This document shows positions 35,401 through 42,104 of a stretch of DNA of 64,000 nt, one piece after another. Each line of letters opens with the position of its first letter. Within the stretch, counting starts at the first letter, position 1. The DNA lies in contig NZ_QJSW01000016.1 in the NCBI RefSeq assembly GCF_003217495.1, positions 1 to 64,000 of the forward strand, written 5' to 3'. Both the position numbers and the translations under genes were made by a program. The stretch is from Paenibacillus barcinonensis (GTDB lineage Bacteria > Bacillota > Bacilli > Paenibacillales > Paenibacillaceae). Below the pieces are notes generated by a model. That model saw only the letters and a program-made list of their open reading frames with translations. It did no database searches and was not told where the DNA came from.

Positions 35401-36174
35401 CTTCTCTTGCAGATCGTTTGAGACATCTTTGAATACCGACGCGATCTGACCAATCTCATCTGTAGACTTGATCTGAATCCGCTGAATTGTTTTATATCGA
35501 CCTTTGCCAAAACTCGTAATCATCATGGATACCGTATTCAAGCCTCGAGTAATGCTTGGCAGCACCCACAGGATAATCCCAAGGGCCAGAAGCAAACCGG
35601 CAACCATCATACTTGTCGTAATTTGAACCGCTCGAGTATACGCTTCATTAGCAGTCTTGATCTCGGCGTCGATCTCCTGATCCTGGTAACGGGAGAGAGC
35701 ATTCAAGCTATCCACCGCTTCCTTCTGCACGGCTAATCCCGTGGAATTGCGATAGTTGTTTGCCTCCTGCACCCGGTTTTGCGACATCAAGCTGATGATT
35801 CTGGTAGCATAATTCGTATAGGCATCCCATGCATTGTTTACACGATCCACAAGCTGATGCTCTGAGGCGGTATCTGCGCGATCTCTCACCTGCCCCAGAT
35901 ATCCGTTCCCCTTTTCCTTCATCTCCTTCAGATCACCTTCTGCTGCACTGATGGAATTGGTCGGATTAAGCAGCAAGTTAGCGAGAACTTTAGCAATGTC
36001 GTTGACTTCTCCCCGTGCCGCAGAAGTAAAGCGTACCTTCAGGTAACGTTCCTGATACATCTGGTCAATCTGCTCATTACTGCTGTTCAGCCGTTCATAA
36101 CTCACAAAGGTAAGAGCGATTAGAATGACCATCAAGGCGGTAAAACCAATCAGCAGTTTATTCCTGATCTTCAT
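32449..36174 (-). CDS. Membrane hybrid sensor kinase with GAF and three receiver domains (RsbK-like)
   Basis: 1241 residues. Two membrane segments (about 7-25 and 187-205) flank a helical extracellular domain of CHASE3/four-helix type. Then come HAMP (about 206-258), GAF (about 285-430), a long Gln/Glu coiled coil (435-535), HisKA with phospho-His551 in MSHELRTPLNS, HATPase (DTGIGIPSDK, GGTGLGLSI) and three receivers (phospho-Asp in IILDIQLPVMDG, MVLDLMLTDMTG, VLMDMMMPEMDG). It overlaps the phosphatase gene by 4 bases. The combination with a REC-PP2C phosphatase and a CheR-type enzyme matches the RsbK/RsbY/RsbM route of SigB activation. Confidence 0.87.
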   Translation of the reverse strand: MKIRNKLLIGFTALMVILIALTFVSYERLNSSNEQIDQMYQERYLKVRFTSAARGEVNDIAKVLANLLLNPTNSISAAEGDLKEMKEKGNGYLGQVRDRADTASEHQLVDRVNNAWDAYTNYATRIISLMSQNRVQEANNYRNSTGLAVQKEAVDSLNALSRYQDQEIDAEIKTANEAYTRAVQITTSMMVAGLLLALGIILWVLPSITRGLNTVSMMITSFGKGRYKTIQRIQIKSTDEIGQIASVFKDVSNDLQEKLEIEKAYVQAQQDQNWMSSNIARVPELLRGIGSIRQISQMFISEFTPVLGAQLGVVYLIDEEKHPDELRRYGSYAFEENGELGREVYRIGEGLIGQAALDMSPIVLDHTPEHYVSIGSAAGSSRAVGIMIYPVVFEDELIGVVELASFEGFSELHKQLFAQLIMNLGVILNNVRRRLRVEELLRESQALTEELQVQSEELQTQQEELRRSNENLEEQTGALKRSEELLQRQQEELEHFNTELIAKTRALEEQVREVEEKNDEIEKTKTQLEQQAMQLSMTSKYKSEFLANMSHELRTPLNSLLILSQLLSENKDGNLSSKQQEYAQTIYMSGADLLKMIDEILDLSKVDAGKMDINYETVRMDELTSFVAQNFGPMANKKELDLHIDFDSSLPEWIYTDSHRVKQILRNLLSNAFKFTNRGSVTLNARRMKPEELPGYLNTNQDYLGFSIKDTGIGIPSDKTDLIFEAFQQVDGTTSRKYGGTGLGLSISRELARLLGGAIQVESSEGVGSTFTLFLPDNHEEAELAEEEASQEAAVSSEPYQEQRSFMEPERSLHQAILAPDPEHGRVSHITAASHSEQARIQDDLDQLMEGDKTLLIIEDDVKFAQILMDMARGRGFKALVALQGDTGLEMAREYLPDAIILDIQLPVMDGWTILGELKSSSVTRHIPVHVISVVDDMKQGLMMGAIAYLKKPSSKDSLDKAFSHIESYTANQLKRLLIVEDDEIQRKAIIELIGHDDVAITAVSTGREALNELHSQRYDCMVLDLMLTDMTGFELLDQIRDDEYLNDLPIIIYTGKELDSKEELKLRKYAESIIIKDVKSPERLLDETTLFLHRVEANLPEDKRRILQKLHNKETLFEGKKILLVDDDIRNVFALSSVLEGYRMDVTFAENGREALEALENNPEFDLVLMDMMMPEMDGYEAMTRIRQNPRFEKLPIIALTAKAMKEDRSKCIEAGASDYVKKPIQTDQLLSLMRVWLYS

Positions 36175-37340
36175 TCGCCTTCCGCCCCTTTATCCAGAGT
36201 AATCCAGACCAGACATTTATCATCATCGCGTTCGGGATTCAATTCATCGTTGAAAAATAGCTGCTGCATCGCTTCTTCGTTCCATTCATGCGAGCCTCTT
36301 AATTGCTCTATCAGAAACTCCAGCTGCTGATCCTGATCACCCTTCACCGCCTCAAGCAGTCCGTCCGTATAGAGCGCAATATGTCCGTCACCTTCATAAT
36401 GAATGGTCTGCGGTTCAATATCCATTTTATCGAACAGCCCTACAGGACAGCACACGCTGTCAAAGGAGGTCACACTACCGTCATTACGGAAAAATAAAGC
36501 GGGCGGATGACCTGCATTGACATAATCAATACGTTTCATGCGGGTATCCACAACGAGATAAATCGCAGTAAAGTAATACTGCACCAGCTGCTTACCGAGA
36601 TGTAACTGATTGAATCGGCGATTCAGCTCCTGAATGACCTTCTCCGGGTCTACATACGTTGTTACCGTATCCTTGAGTACGGATGCGATAAACATGGTGA
36701 ACAGAGACGACGATATGCCATGCCCCATCATATCCAGCAGCAGCACGCCATAGCGTCCTTCTCCAAGCGGATACCACGAATACAGGTCACCCGCAAGCTC
36801 AAAGGAAGGTTTATAAATGGCATGCACCTGAAACAACGGATCTTCAATGGCATGGCTCAACACCGCATTCTGCACCATCGCTGCCAGCTTCAGCTCATCC
36901 TGTATGCGCTGATCGCGCTCCTTATGCCAGTCCTTCTCCTGCTTCAAGCGTAAGGCCAATCGAATTCGTGCCATCAGCTCCACTTTGTTAATTGGTTTTG
37001 TTACATAATCAGATGCACCTGCATCGAGCGCTTCCGCCAGCTTTTTGGAATCGCCGATGGCAGTCACCATAATAATCGGGATATCCTTCAGATTTTCGAA
37101 TTTCTGCACAATACTGCATGCCTCAATGCCATCCATCTCGGGCATCATCATATCCAGCAAAATCAGGTCAATATCCGACGGCTGGGGACGCAATTCGCCA
37201 GCTTCCTCACCAATCCCCAATATTTCGAACATCTCCATTGCCGAGCTTGCTGTCACAATATCGCGATAGTTTTCCTTTTTCAAAATTTCTCGAATGATAA
37301 TGACATTCGTCGGATTGTCGTCAACAATAAGTATTCTCAT
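36171..37340 (-). CDS. REC-PP2C serine phosphatase (RsbY-like)
   Basis: 389 residues. N-terminal receiver (IVDDNPTNVII, phospho-Asp in LILLDMMMPEMDG, Lys in YVTKPINK), a helical linker (about 130-165) and a SpoIIE/PP2C phosphatase domain (about 170-385) with metal aspartates in VLLLDMMGHGISSSLF and VNAGHPPALFF...YTDGLLEAV. Such proteins dephosphorylate RsbV after their receiver is phosphorylated. First gene of a four-gene run that ends before rsbV; 4-base overlap with the kinase gene. Confidence 0.9.
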   Translation of the reverse strand: MRILIVDDNPTNVIIIREILKKENYRDIVTASSAMEMFEILGIGEEAGELRPQPSDIDLILLDMMMPEMDGIEACSIVQKFENLKDIPIIMVTAIGDSKKLAEALDAGASDYVTKPINKVELMARIRLALRLKQEKDWHKERDQRIQDELKLAAMVQNAVLSHAIEDPLFQVHAIYKPSFELAGDLYSWYPLGEGRYGVLLLDMMGHGISSSLFTMFIASVLKDTVTTYVDPEKVIQELNRRFNQLHLGKQLVQYYFTAIYLVVDTRMKRIDYVNAGHPPALFFRNDGSVTSFDSVCCPVGLFDKMDIEPQTIHYEGDGHIALYTDGLLEAVKGDQDQQLEFLIEQLRGSHEWNEEAMQQLFFNDELNPERDDDKCLVWITLDKGAEGE

Positions 37341-37568
37341 TTGCTTCTCCTTATCTGTGGCGTCCGGGTTTGTCGATAATTATGCATTCAGCGAACAACC
37401 TTATTTATACAAATTTTGCGTTCAAAGCAGTAGTAAACATAACAATTCCTAGTATAACTATAATGATAACACCAGAAAACTTCCATTATTCCATCGTACC
37501 AGCAAGGTGCATTCCCTTCTATAACCTCATTTGTTTTTGCATCGCTGCAGCCCCGCCTTCAAACTTGC
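37341..37568 (-). other. Upstream region of the kinase/phosphatase operon
   Basis: AT-rich, no coding frame. It should hold the promoter of the REC-PP2C gene. I could not find a SigB-type site with the 14-base spacing, and no vegetative site stands out, so the control of this operon is open. Confidence 0.4.
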
Positions 37569-37618
37569 AAAAACATAGATAAGGAATGGGGTTTTCCCCA
37601 TTCCTTATCTATGTTTTT
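37569..37618. terminator. Perfect 23-base-stem bidirectional terminator
   Basis: Positions 37569-37591 and 37596-37618 are exact reverse complements around a TTTT loop; the stem begins with AAAAA and ends with TTTTT. It ends transcription of the YflT-domain gene on the minus strand and could work on both strands. Confidence 0.9.
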
Positions 37619-37689
37619 GATTAAGCCCCTACAGATTGTTCCTGCAAGGCGTTCACTTCGGTCATAAACCTGTGTACAGGTTACAGGTT

Positions 37690-38034
37690 TCAATCTTTCT
37701 TTTTGGCGATAACCAGCACCTTGCCTTTATCCAATTCACTTTCGTAGAAATCAGCCTCGGCTTCGGTGAAGCCCATGGATACAATTTTGGCGCGAAGCTC
37801 GTCGCCGCGTGAGCGGAACAGATTCGCCATGGAGTCAAACAACCCCTCTTCCTTGATGCCAATCTCGTTAGCATCCGCAGTATCTGCAATGCGATCCGTA
37901 CGATCCTTCTCATGGGCAAGTACGAAGATATGATCAGCCAAGTATCCGGTAGTCTGCAGCTCTTTCACCGCTTCTACCGCTTGAACTCCGTTTTCTACCA
38001 CCTTAGCATAAGCTTGCGCGTTGGTTGAATTCAT
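37690..38034 (-). CDS. YflT-domain general stress protein
   Basis: 114 residues from ATG 38034 behind GAGGAGAG; the frame is open to 38157 but without support. The sequence (NGVQAVEAVKELQTTGYLADHIFVLAHEKDRTDRIAD...) has the form of the heat-induced stress protein YflT domain. In Bacillus yflT is a SigB gene. A SigB-like promoter stands 50 bases upstream. Confidence 0.85.
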   Translation of the reverse strand: MNSTNAQAYAKVVENGVQAVEAVKELQTTGYLADHIFVLAHEKDRTDRIADTADANEIGIKEEGLFDSMANLFRSRGDELRAKIVSMGFTEAEADFYESELDKGKVLVIAKKKD

Positions 38035-38083
38035 CGTTTCCACTCTCCTCTGATTGATCTTCATTCTCAAGCTCTTATAGTAT

Positions 38084-38109
38084 ATAACCATACTATTTTG
38101 CATTGAAAC
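38084..38109 (-). promoter_or_regulatory. Putative SigB promoter of the YflT-domain gene
   Basis: GTTTCA, 14 bases, GGTTAT on the minus strand. Its -35 and spacing are identical to those of the rsbV site. Confidence 0.7.
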
Positions 38110-38128
38110 GGAAGTCGAATCATGGATT

Positions 38129-38665
38129 TCAGGAAGCTGTGTCATCAAATAAATCAATACCTTCCACTTCGCCTGAGCCCGGCTTCATATACACTTTGAT
38201 TGCATACTGACCACGAAGGTACACTTCGCCATCCTCTGCAATGTAATGAGGCTGGCCAAGCGCTTGATGAATGGCATCCATCTGCATCGGTATTACCGTC
38301 CCGTTCAAGCTCCAATGGTCGTGCGAACCCTTCACATGTACATACTGAATCGTTCCTGTATCTTCACATATCCCAACCTGCACATCATCAAAATTAAATT
38401 CATCGCATCCCAGGTAAGGGTCCTCTTGAATCGCGGATGGCTCACCCATCCGTGCCAATAATTCAGCCTTTTGATCCTCCAGTGAGACACCATTCAGAGT
38501 CTCGAATTGCCCGTACGTCTCGGAACGATCATTAGCCGATATAATCTCCGGCATCTGTCCCTCCATTACCGTCCATGGCAACTCGTGAGCAGCAGGTGGC
38601 GCTGCCGATTGAACGGAAAAGGGAGAAATTACGCTAAACACCGTCACTAGCAGTAGTTTCATCAT
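38129..38665 (-). CDS. Secreted protein of unknown function
   Basis: 178 residues from ATG 38665 (AAAGGGTGAG upstream; the frame begins at a GTG three codons earlier). Signal peptide of about 20 residues (MKLLLVTVFSVISPFSVQSAAPPA). The mature part is acidic with a repeated G-x-P pattern (ELLARMGEPSAI, HQALGQPHYIAEDGEVYL) as in domains that compare two short alpha-beta repeats. I do not recognise the family. Confidence 0.65.
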   Translation of the reverse strand: MMKLLLVTVFSVISPFSVQSAAPPAAHELPWTVMEGQMPEIISANDRSETYGQFETLNGVSLEDQKAELLARMGEPSAIQEDPYLGCDEFNFDDVQVGICEDTGTIQYVHVKGSHDHWSLNGTVIPMQMDAIHQALGQPHYIAEDGEVYLRGQYAIKVYMKPGSGEVEGIDLFDDTAS

Positions 38666-38733
38666 GTTTCTCACCCTTTCATCAGTTTCATCACCGCTCT
38701 GAAGGTTTCACCAGATTTCAGCGAAAGGTCATG

Positions 38734-39237
38734 TTATTTACGCAGCCGTTGCCATACATTGGCCGCAATATCAACATATCGCATCCAGTTCTTCCCACCC
38801 TTGGCTTCATCGTGATATGTAGCATCGTAGGATTGTAGTGTACGTTCTGCTGGCGTTGCAGGCGGTGGTGTTACATGACTGGCTTGAGCGGCTTTGCTTG
38901 CTTCTGCTTGCTTCGTTTGAAACTTGGTCATCAGTGTGCTGGATACCTGCTTGGCTGCCGCCGTCACTTCACTAAGCACCTCTCCCAGATTCTCAACGGA
39001 TTCCATAACCGGGTCGATTTTTTTCATTTTGTGCTGTACATCAGCAGTAATATCATTGGCATTTCTTACGGTCTGCTTTACTTCATAACTAAGCTCATCA
39101 ACGGTTTTTTGCACTTCTTGCAATGTGCGGGAGACATTGTCCAGTGAACCCTGAGCCGATTTTAAGGTGCGGATTAAAAAGAAAACCAGTACAGCAAATG
39201 CCACTGCAATCAGGGCCACGCTAATTTGATAGATCAT
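38734..39237 (-). CDS. DUF948 (YtxG-like) membrane-anchored protein
   Basis: 167 residues. One N-terminal membrane helix (3-23), then a long heptad helix (AQGSLDNVSRTLQEVQKTVDELSYEVKQT) of the DUF948 type, and a Pro/Ala-rich linker. YtxG-YtxH are linked general stress genes in Bacillus; here ytxH lies about 13 kb away. A SigB-like promoter stands 50 bases upstream. Confidence 0.8.
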   Translation of the reverse strand: MIYQISVALIAVAFAVLVFFLIRTLKSAQGSLDNVSRTLQEVQKTVDELSYEVKQTVRNANDITADVQHKMKKIDPVMESVENLGEVLSEVTAAAKQVSSTLMTKFQTKQAEASKAAQASHVTPPPATPAERTLQSYDATYHDEAKGGKNWMRYVDIAANVWQRLRK

Positions 39238-39286
39238 ACAAAAAACCTCTCTTTCGATAGTTGCGTTCAGTTTGGTTATTGCTTTA

Positions 39287-39312
39287 GTACCCTGGCTTTT
39301 ACCAGGCGAAAC
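39287..39312 (-). promoter_or_regulatory. Putative SigB promoter of the DUF948 gene
   Basis: GTTTCG, 14 bases, GGGTAC on the minus strand; the spacer contains an inverted CCTGG/CCAGG. It is divergent from the site at 39363. Confidence 0.65.
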
Positions 39313-39362
39313 AAAGAAAAATGTACTGGATGGTCGCGTCTAGAGGAAGAAAAACCCCCCAT

Positions 39363-39388
39363 GTTTCAACTGATTAGACCTCGGTTAA
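39363..39388 (+). promoter_or_regulatory. Putative SigB promoter of the DUF1328 gene
   Basis: GTTTCA, 14 bases, GGTTAA. It lies 70 bases before the DUF1328 start. Confidence 0.6.
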
Positions 39389-39458
39389 GGTTAGACTACA
39401 CAGGGCAGTGAGACAGCATCGTTCACGCCAAAACAATATCACGAAAGGATGATTTCTC

Positions 39459-39623
39459 ATGTTAAAATGGTCTGTCATTTTTCTGATTATCGCACTGGTA
39501 GCCGGCATCTTCGGATTTTTTGGAATTGTTGAAGCAGCGGCTTCTATTGCAAAGGTGTTGTTCTTTATCTTTGTTGTACTCTTTGTCATCTCCCTCATTA
39601 CGGGAAGAAGCCGAATGCGATAA
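39459..39623 (+). CDS. DUF1328 small membrane protein
   Basis: 54 residues. Two hydrophobic helices (about 3-22 and 32-48) with the family motif MLKWSVIFLIIALVAGIFGF and A-A-SIAKVLFFIF. A short basic tail (GRSRMR). DUF1328 proteins are tiny membrane proteins, often stress linked, of unknown activity. AAAGGA lies 9 bases before the ATG. Confidence 0.88.
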   Translation: MLKWSVIFLIIALVAGIFGFFGIVEAAASIAKVLFFIFVVLFVISLITGRSRMR

Positions 39624-39998
39624 GTTCACCCACGCTGTCTGCGACAAACGATTACATACGAAAGCCGATGTTGCCTCCGGGCGCGTCGGCTTTTGTTCGT
39701 GTATTCACAGGTACACCTTCCTATTTTCTATATCTATGTATTACGCTCCTTCCTGCTTTATTCCAACATGAACCGCCGAAAAATCCTGAAAAAACAGGAC
39801 TATATTGATGTAACGAGCCGGATACCATACCACAAAAGTATGATTTTTACAGGGCTGTTATATACCCGCATATGCTCCAGTTGACTCTGGAGATCACAAG
39901 AAATAATTGTTATAATTTGTGATTCATAGGCAAGGTTGCTTGGTTACTTTTAACACAGGACAACAAAAACTACATATCTAACCGAGGAGGAAAAACAA

Positions 39999-40514
39999 AT
40001 GAAAAAAATCGTAAGTTTTGCCGCTGCTTTAACACTGATGGGTTCGATGGCTGCCGCTGCAGGTGCAGAGGAAGCGGTTACTGGCACAGTGACACCAACA
40101 ACATCTGGTACAGAGGCAACTTCCACTACACCAGCGGGAACTACTCCGGCTGTTGAAGTGAACAAACCTGCTGTAGAGACGGTTGAAGGTAAAGCAGAGA
40201 CCGTTACTGGTACTACCGTTGATTCTACAGGTGCCCAAGGCACTTCTACGACAACAGACACATCGTCCAAATCAGACATTATGTTTGAAGAGCCTCTTGT
40301 AAAACCGGGTGACGAAGTTGTTATGCCAACAATGCTGCTGAACCTGCTGGAGCGCACATGGTTCTATGATGCACCGAACGGTAAACCGATTGGCGCACTC
40401 GGTGCACAAGTTATTGACACGACAGGTGAAGTTGTTGATGGATTCGACGGCGGCGAGTGGGTTCAAGTGTATACCTGGAAAGGCAAAGCGTGGATTCACG
40501 TTGCTATTCAATAA
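39999..40514 (+). CDS. Secreted SH3-like domain protein
   Basis: 171 residues. Signal peptide (about 1-23, MKKIVSFAAALTLMGSMAAAAGA). A low-complexity Thr/Val/Glu linker (24-95) leads to a C-terminal SH3-like domain (about 105-171, NLLERTWFYDAPNGKPIGALG...WVQVYTWKGKAWIHV). Likely cell-wall or extracellular; no catalytic part is present. GAGGAGG precedes the ATG. A terminator follows. Confidence 0.75.
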   Translation: MKKIVSFAAALTLMGSMAAAAGAEEAVTGTVTPTTSGTEATSTTPAGTTPAVEVNKPAVETVEGKAETVTGTTVDSTGAQGTSTTTDTSSKSDIMFEEPLVKPGDEVVMPTMLLNLLERTWFYDAPNGKPIGALGAQVIDTTGEVVDGFDGGEWVQVYTWKGKAWIHVAIQ

Positions 40515-40541
40515 TATCGTATAATCGTTTTTAACATAAGT

Positions 40542-40575
40542 AAAGAGGACAGTGCGCATTGCGTCTGTCCTCTTT
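40542..40575. terminator. Terminator between the SH3 protein and cation-efflux genes
   Basis: AAAGAGGACAG and CTGTCCTCTTT form an 11-base stem followed by T residues. Confidence 0.9.
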
Positions 40576-40618
40576 TTTCGATGTACACGTAATTGCTACA
40601 TTTAAATATTGTAAAGAC

Positions 40619-41506
40619 TTAGGTCTGGTGACGGGCTTCTTCGGTTCGAGGCTCTACATGCACATGAACATGCATAATGTTGTGGGACCTTTTCAATCGT
40701 TCCTCGACTTGATCACAGATCTCATGTCCCTGCACCAGCGTTAATCCACCATCTACCTCAATGACCACATCCACAAGCACATGACTGCCATGCACTCGCG
40801 CCTTCACATCCTTGATCATCTCAACACCTGGAACACGAGCAACGGTAGACCTCAAATCCGTTAGTTCTTTCTGGTCAAAGCCATCCGTGAGCAAATGGGT
40901 CGAATCGCGAAAAATCTCCCAAGCCGTCTTACATATCAGCAGGCCAACCAGAATTGCTGCCACTTTATCCAGCCAAGGCAGACCGAATTGAGCACCAACA
41001 ATGCCAAGCGCAGCACCAATACTCACCCAGGCATCAGAGCGATTATCTTTGGCCGCTGCCATCAAGGCCTGACTATTAATTTGCTTGGCCAGCCGGACAT
41101 TATAACGATACACCCCGAGCATAACCAAGGCACAGACCACCGCTACACCCGCTGCCCATAGGTTCGGTGCAACAAAATCGCCCTGGTACCATGAACGCAC
41201 AGCTTCGACCAGAACTTGAAGTCCCACTACGGCCATAATAAATGAAGCAAGTAAGGCTGCAATCGTCTCAGCACGAAAATGTCCGTAGGCATGATCCGAA
41301 TCCGGTGGTTTTTGCGAAATACGCAGACCGACAAGCACAGCAACAGAAGCAACAATATCGGTTACGTTGTTAAAGCCATCTGCCAGCAAAGCACTGGAAG
41401 CAAACAGATATCCACAAATGAGCTTAAATGCAGACAAGACGAGGTAAGCGCCAATACTAATCCAGGCTCCTCGCTCGCCTTTACGTATTTCTTCATATGC
41501 GTTCAA
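40619..41506 (-). CDS. Cation diffusion facilitator transporter (YdfM/MneP-like)
   Basis: 295 residues, six membrane helices. The metal-site motifs are LLADGFNNVTD in helix 2 and AAAKDNRSDAWVS in helix 5; HAYGHFRAE lies between. The C-terminal cytosolic domain is His-rich (HNIMHVHVHVEP). The protein looks very similar to Bacillus YdfM (MneP), a Mn2+ exporter. Start: GTG 41518 lies directly on the ribosome site; TTG 41506 (MNAYEEIRKGERGAW) aligns with the family start and has AAGGAG 11 bases upstream. Confidence 0.85.
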   Translation of the reverse strand: MNAYEEIRKGERGAWISIGAYLVLSAFKLICGYLFASSALLADGFNNVTDIVASVAVLVGLRISQKPPDSDHAYGHFRAETIAALLASFIMAVVGLQVLVEAVRSWYQGDFVAPNLWAAGVAVVCALVMLGVYRYNVRLAKQINSQALMAAAKDNRSDAWVSIGAALGIVGAQFGLPWLDKVAAILVGLLICKTAWEIFRDSTHLLTDGFDQKELTDLRSTVARVPGVEMIKDVKARVHGSHVLVDVVIEVDGGLTLVQGHEICDQVEERLKRSHNIMHVHVHVEPRTEEARHQT

Positions 41507-41808
41507 AACGGGCGACACTCCTTTTCACAGTCCTTTTCACAATTCCACTTACAGTTTAATCATGGTACCAAATGTAGATCGTGTGGGTCTACAGAAACAG
41601 TGTTGCCAACCCACAGGGCTGTAGGAAAGCCGAAACAAAGTTTCCGCAAGGCAGGGCTGTAGAGAACAAGAAACAATGTTGGCTCAGGTAAACCTGGTGG
41701 AAATAGGCATTTTATCAGGTTGCCCTTGTGAGGCCTTTATAAAACGTATAAAATGAGTACATCCCGTCCAACTTGGACGGCTTACTGCACGACCGGGAGG
41801 GATATACA

Positions 41809-41997
41809 ATGAGCGAAAATAAAGAACAAAAAAAGATCAGCCTGCAGGATGCAATCCGTCAGAAGCTGGCGCAGAAGAAAGAGCAGGCCAATTCTGGAAA
41901 TCAATCCAGTGCTTACTTTGAAGGCGGGCCAAAAGCGATGAAGAGCCAGAACAACAAAAAGCCGAACAATCAGCGTCGCCGTACAGGCGGATCTTAG
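41809..41997 (+). CDS. Small basic hypothetical protein
   Basis: 62 residues from ATG 41809, behind GGGAGGG; the frame is open to 41773. The sequence is hydrophilic and basic, with KKISLQDAIRQKLAQKKEQA as a predicted helix and a KKPNNQRRRTGGS tail. It looks disordered. No family is recognised. Confidence 0.65.
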   Translation: MSENKEQKKISLQDAIRQKLAQKKEQANSGNQSSAYFEGGPKAMKSQNNKKPNNQRRRTGGS

Positions 41998-42040
41998 ACT
42001 CTATTCAGCCTCAGAGCTGGTCATCTGAGCATGACCCAAA

Positions 42041-42076
42041 AAAACCGCAAGCCCTCTCTGGAGGACTTGCGGTTTT
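42041..42076. terminator. Bidirectional terminator
   Basis: AAAACCGCAAG pairs with CTTGCGGTTTT; T residues follow on both strands. It separates the small basic protein from the ABC-F gene. Confidence 0.9.
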
Positions 42077-42104
42077 ACTTGTTTTTATTGATTTCACAAT
42101 GAAA

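Noticed and set aside
37341..37500. SigB promoter in front of the REC-PP2C gene
   Set aside because: GTTTAC exists on the minus strand but no GG(G/T)T-like -10 follows at 12-15 bases.
39950..40357. Minus-strand frame over the SH3 protein linker
   Set aside because: It is the mirror of the Thr/Val-rich linker; Ser/Val low complexity and no support for a start.
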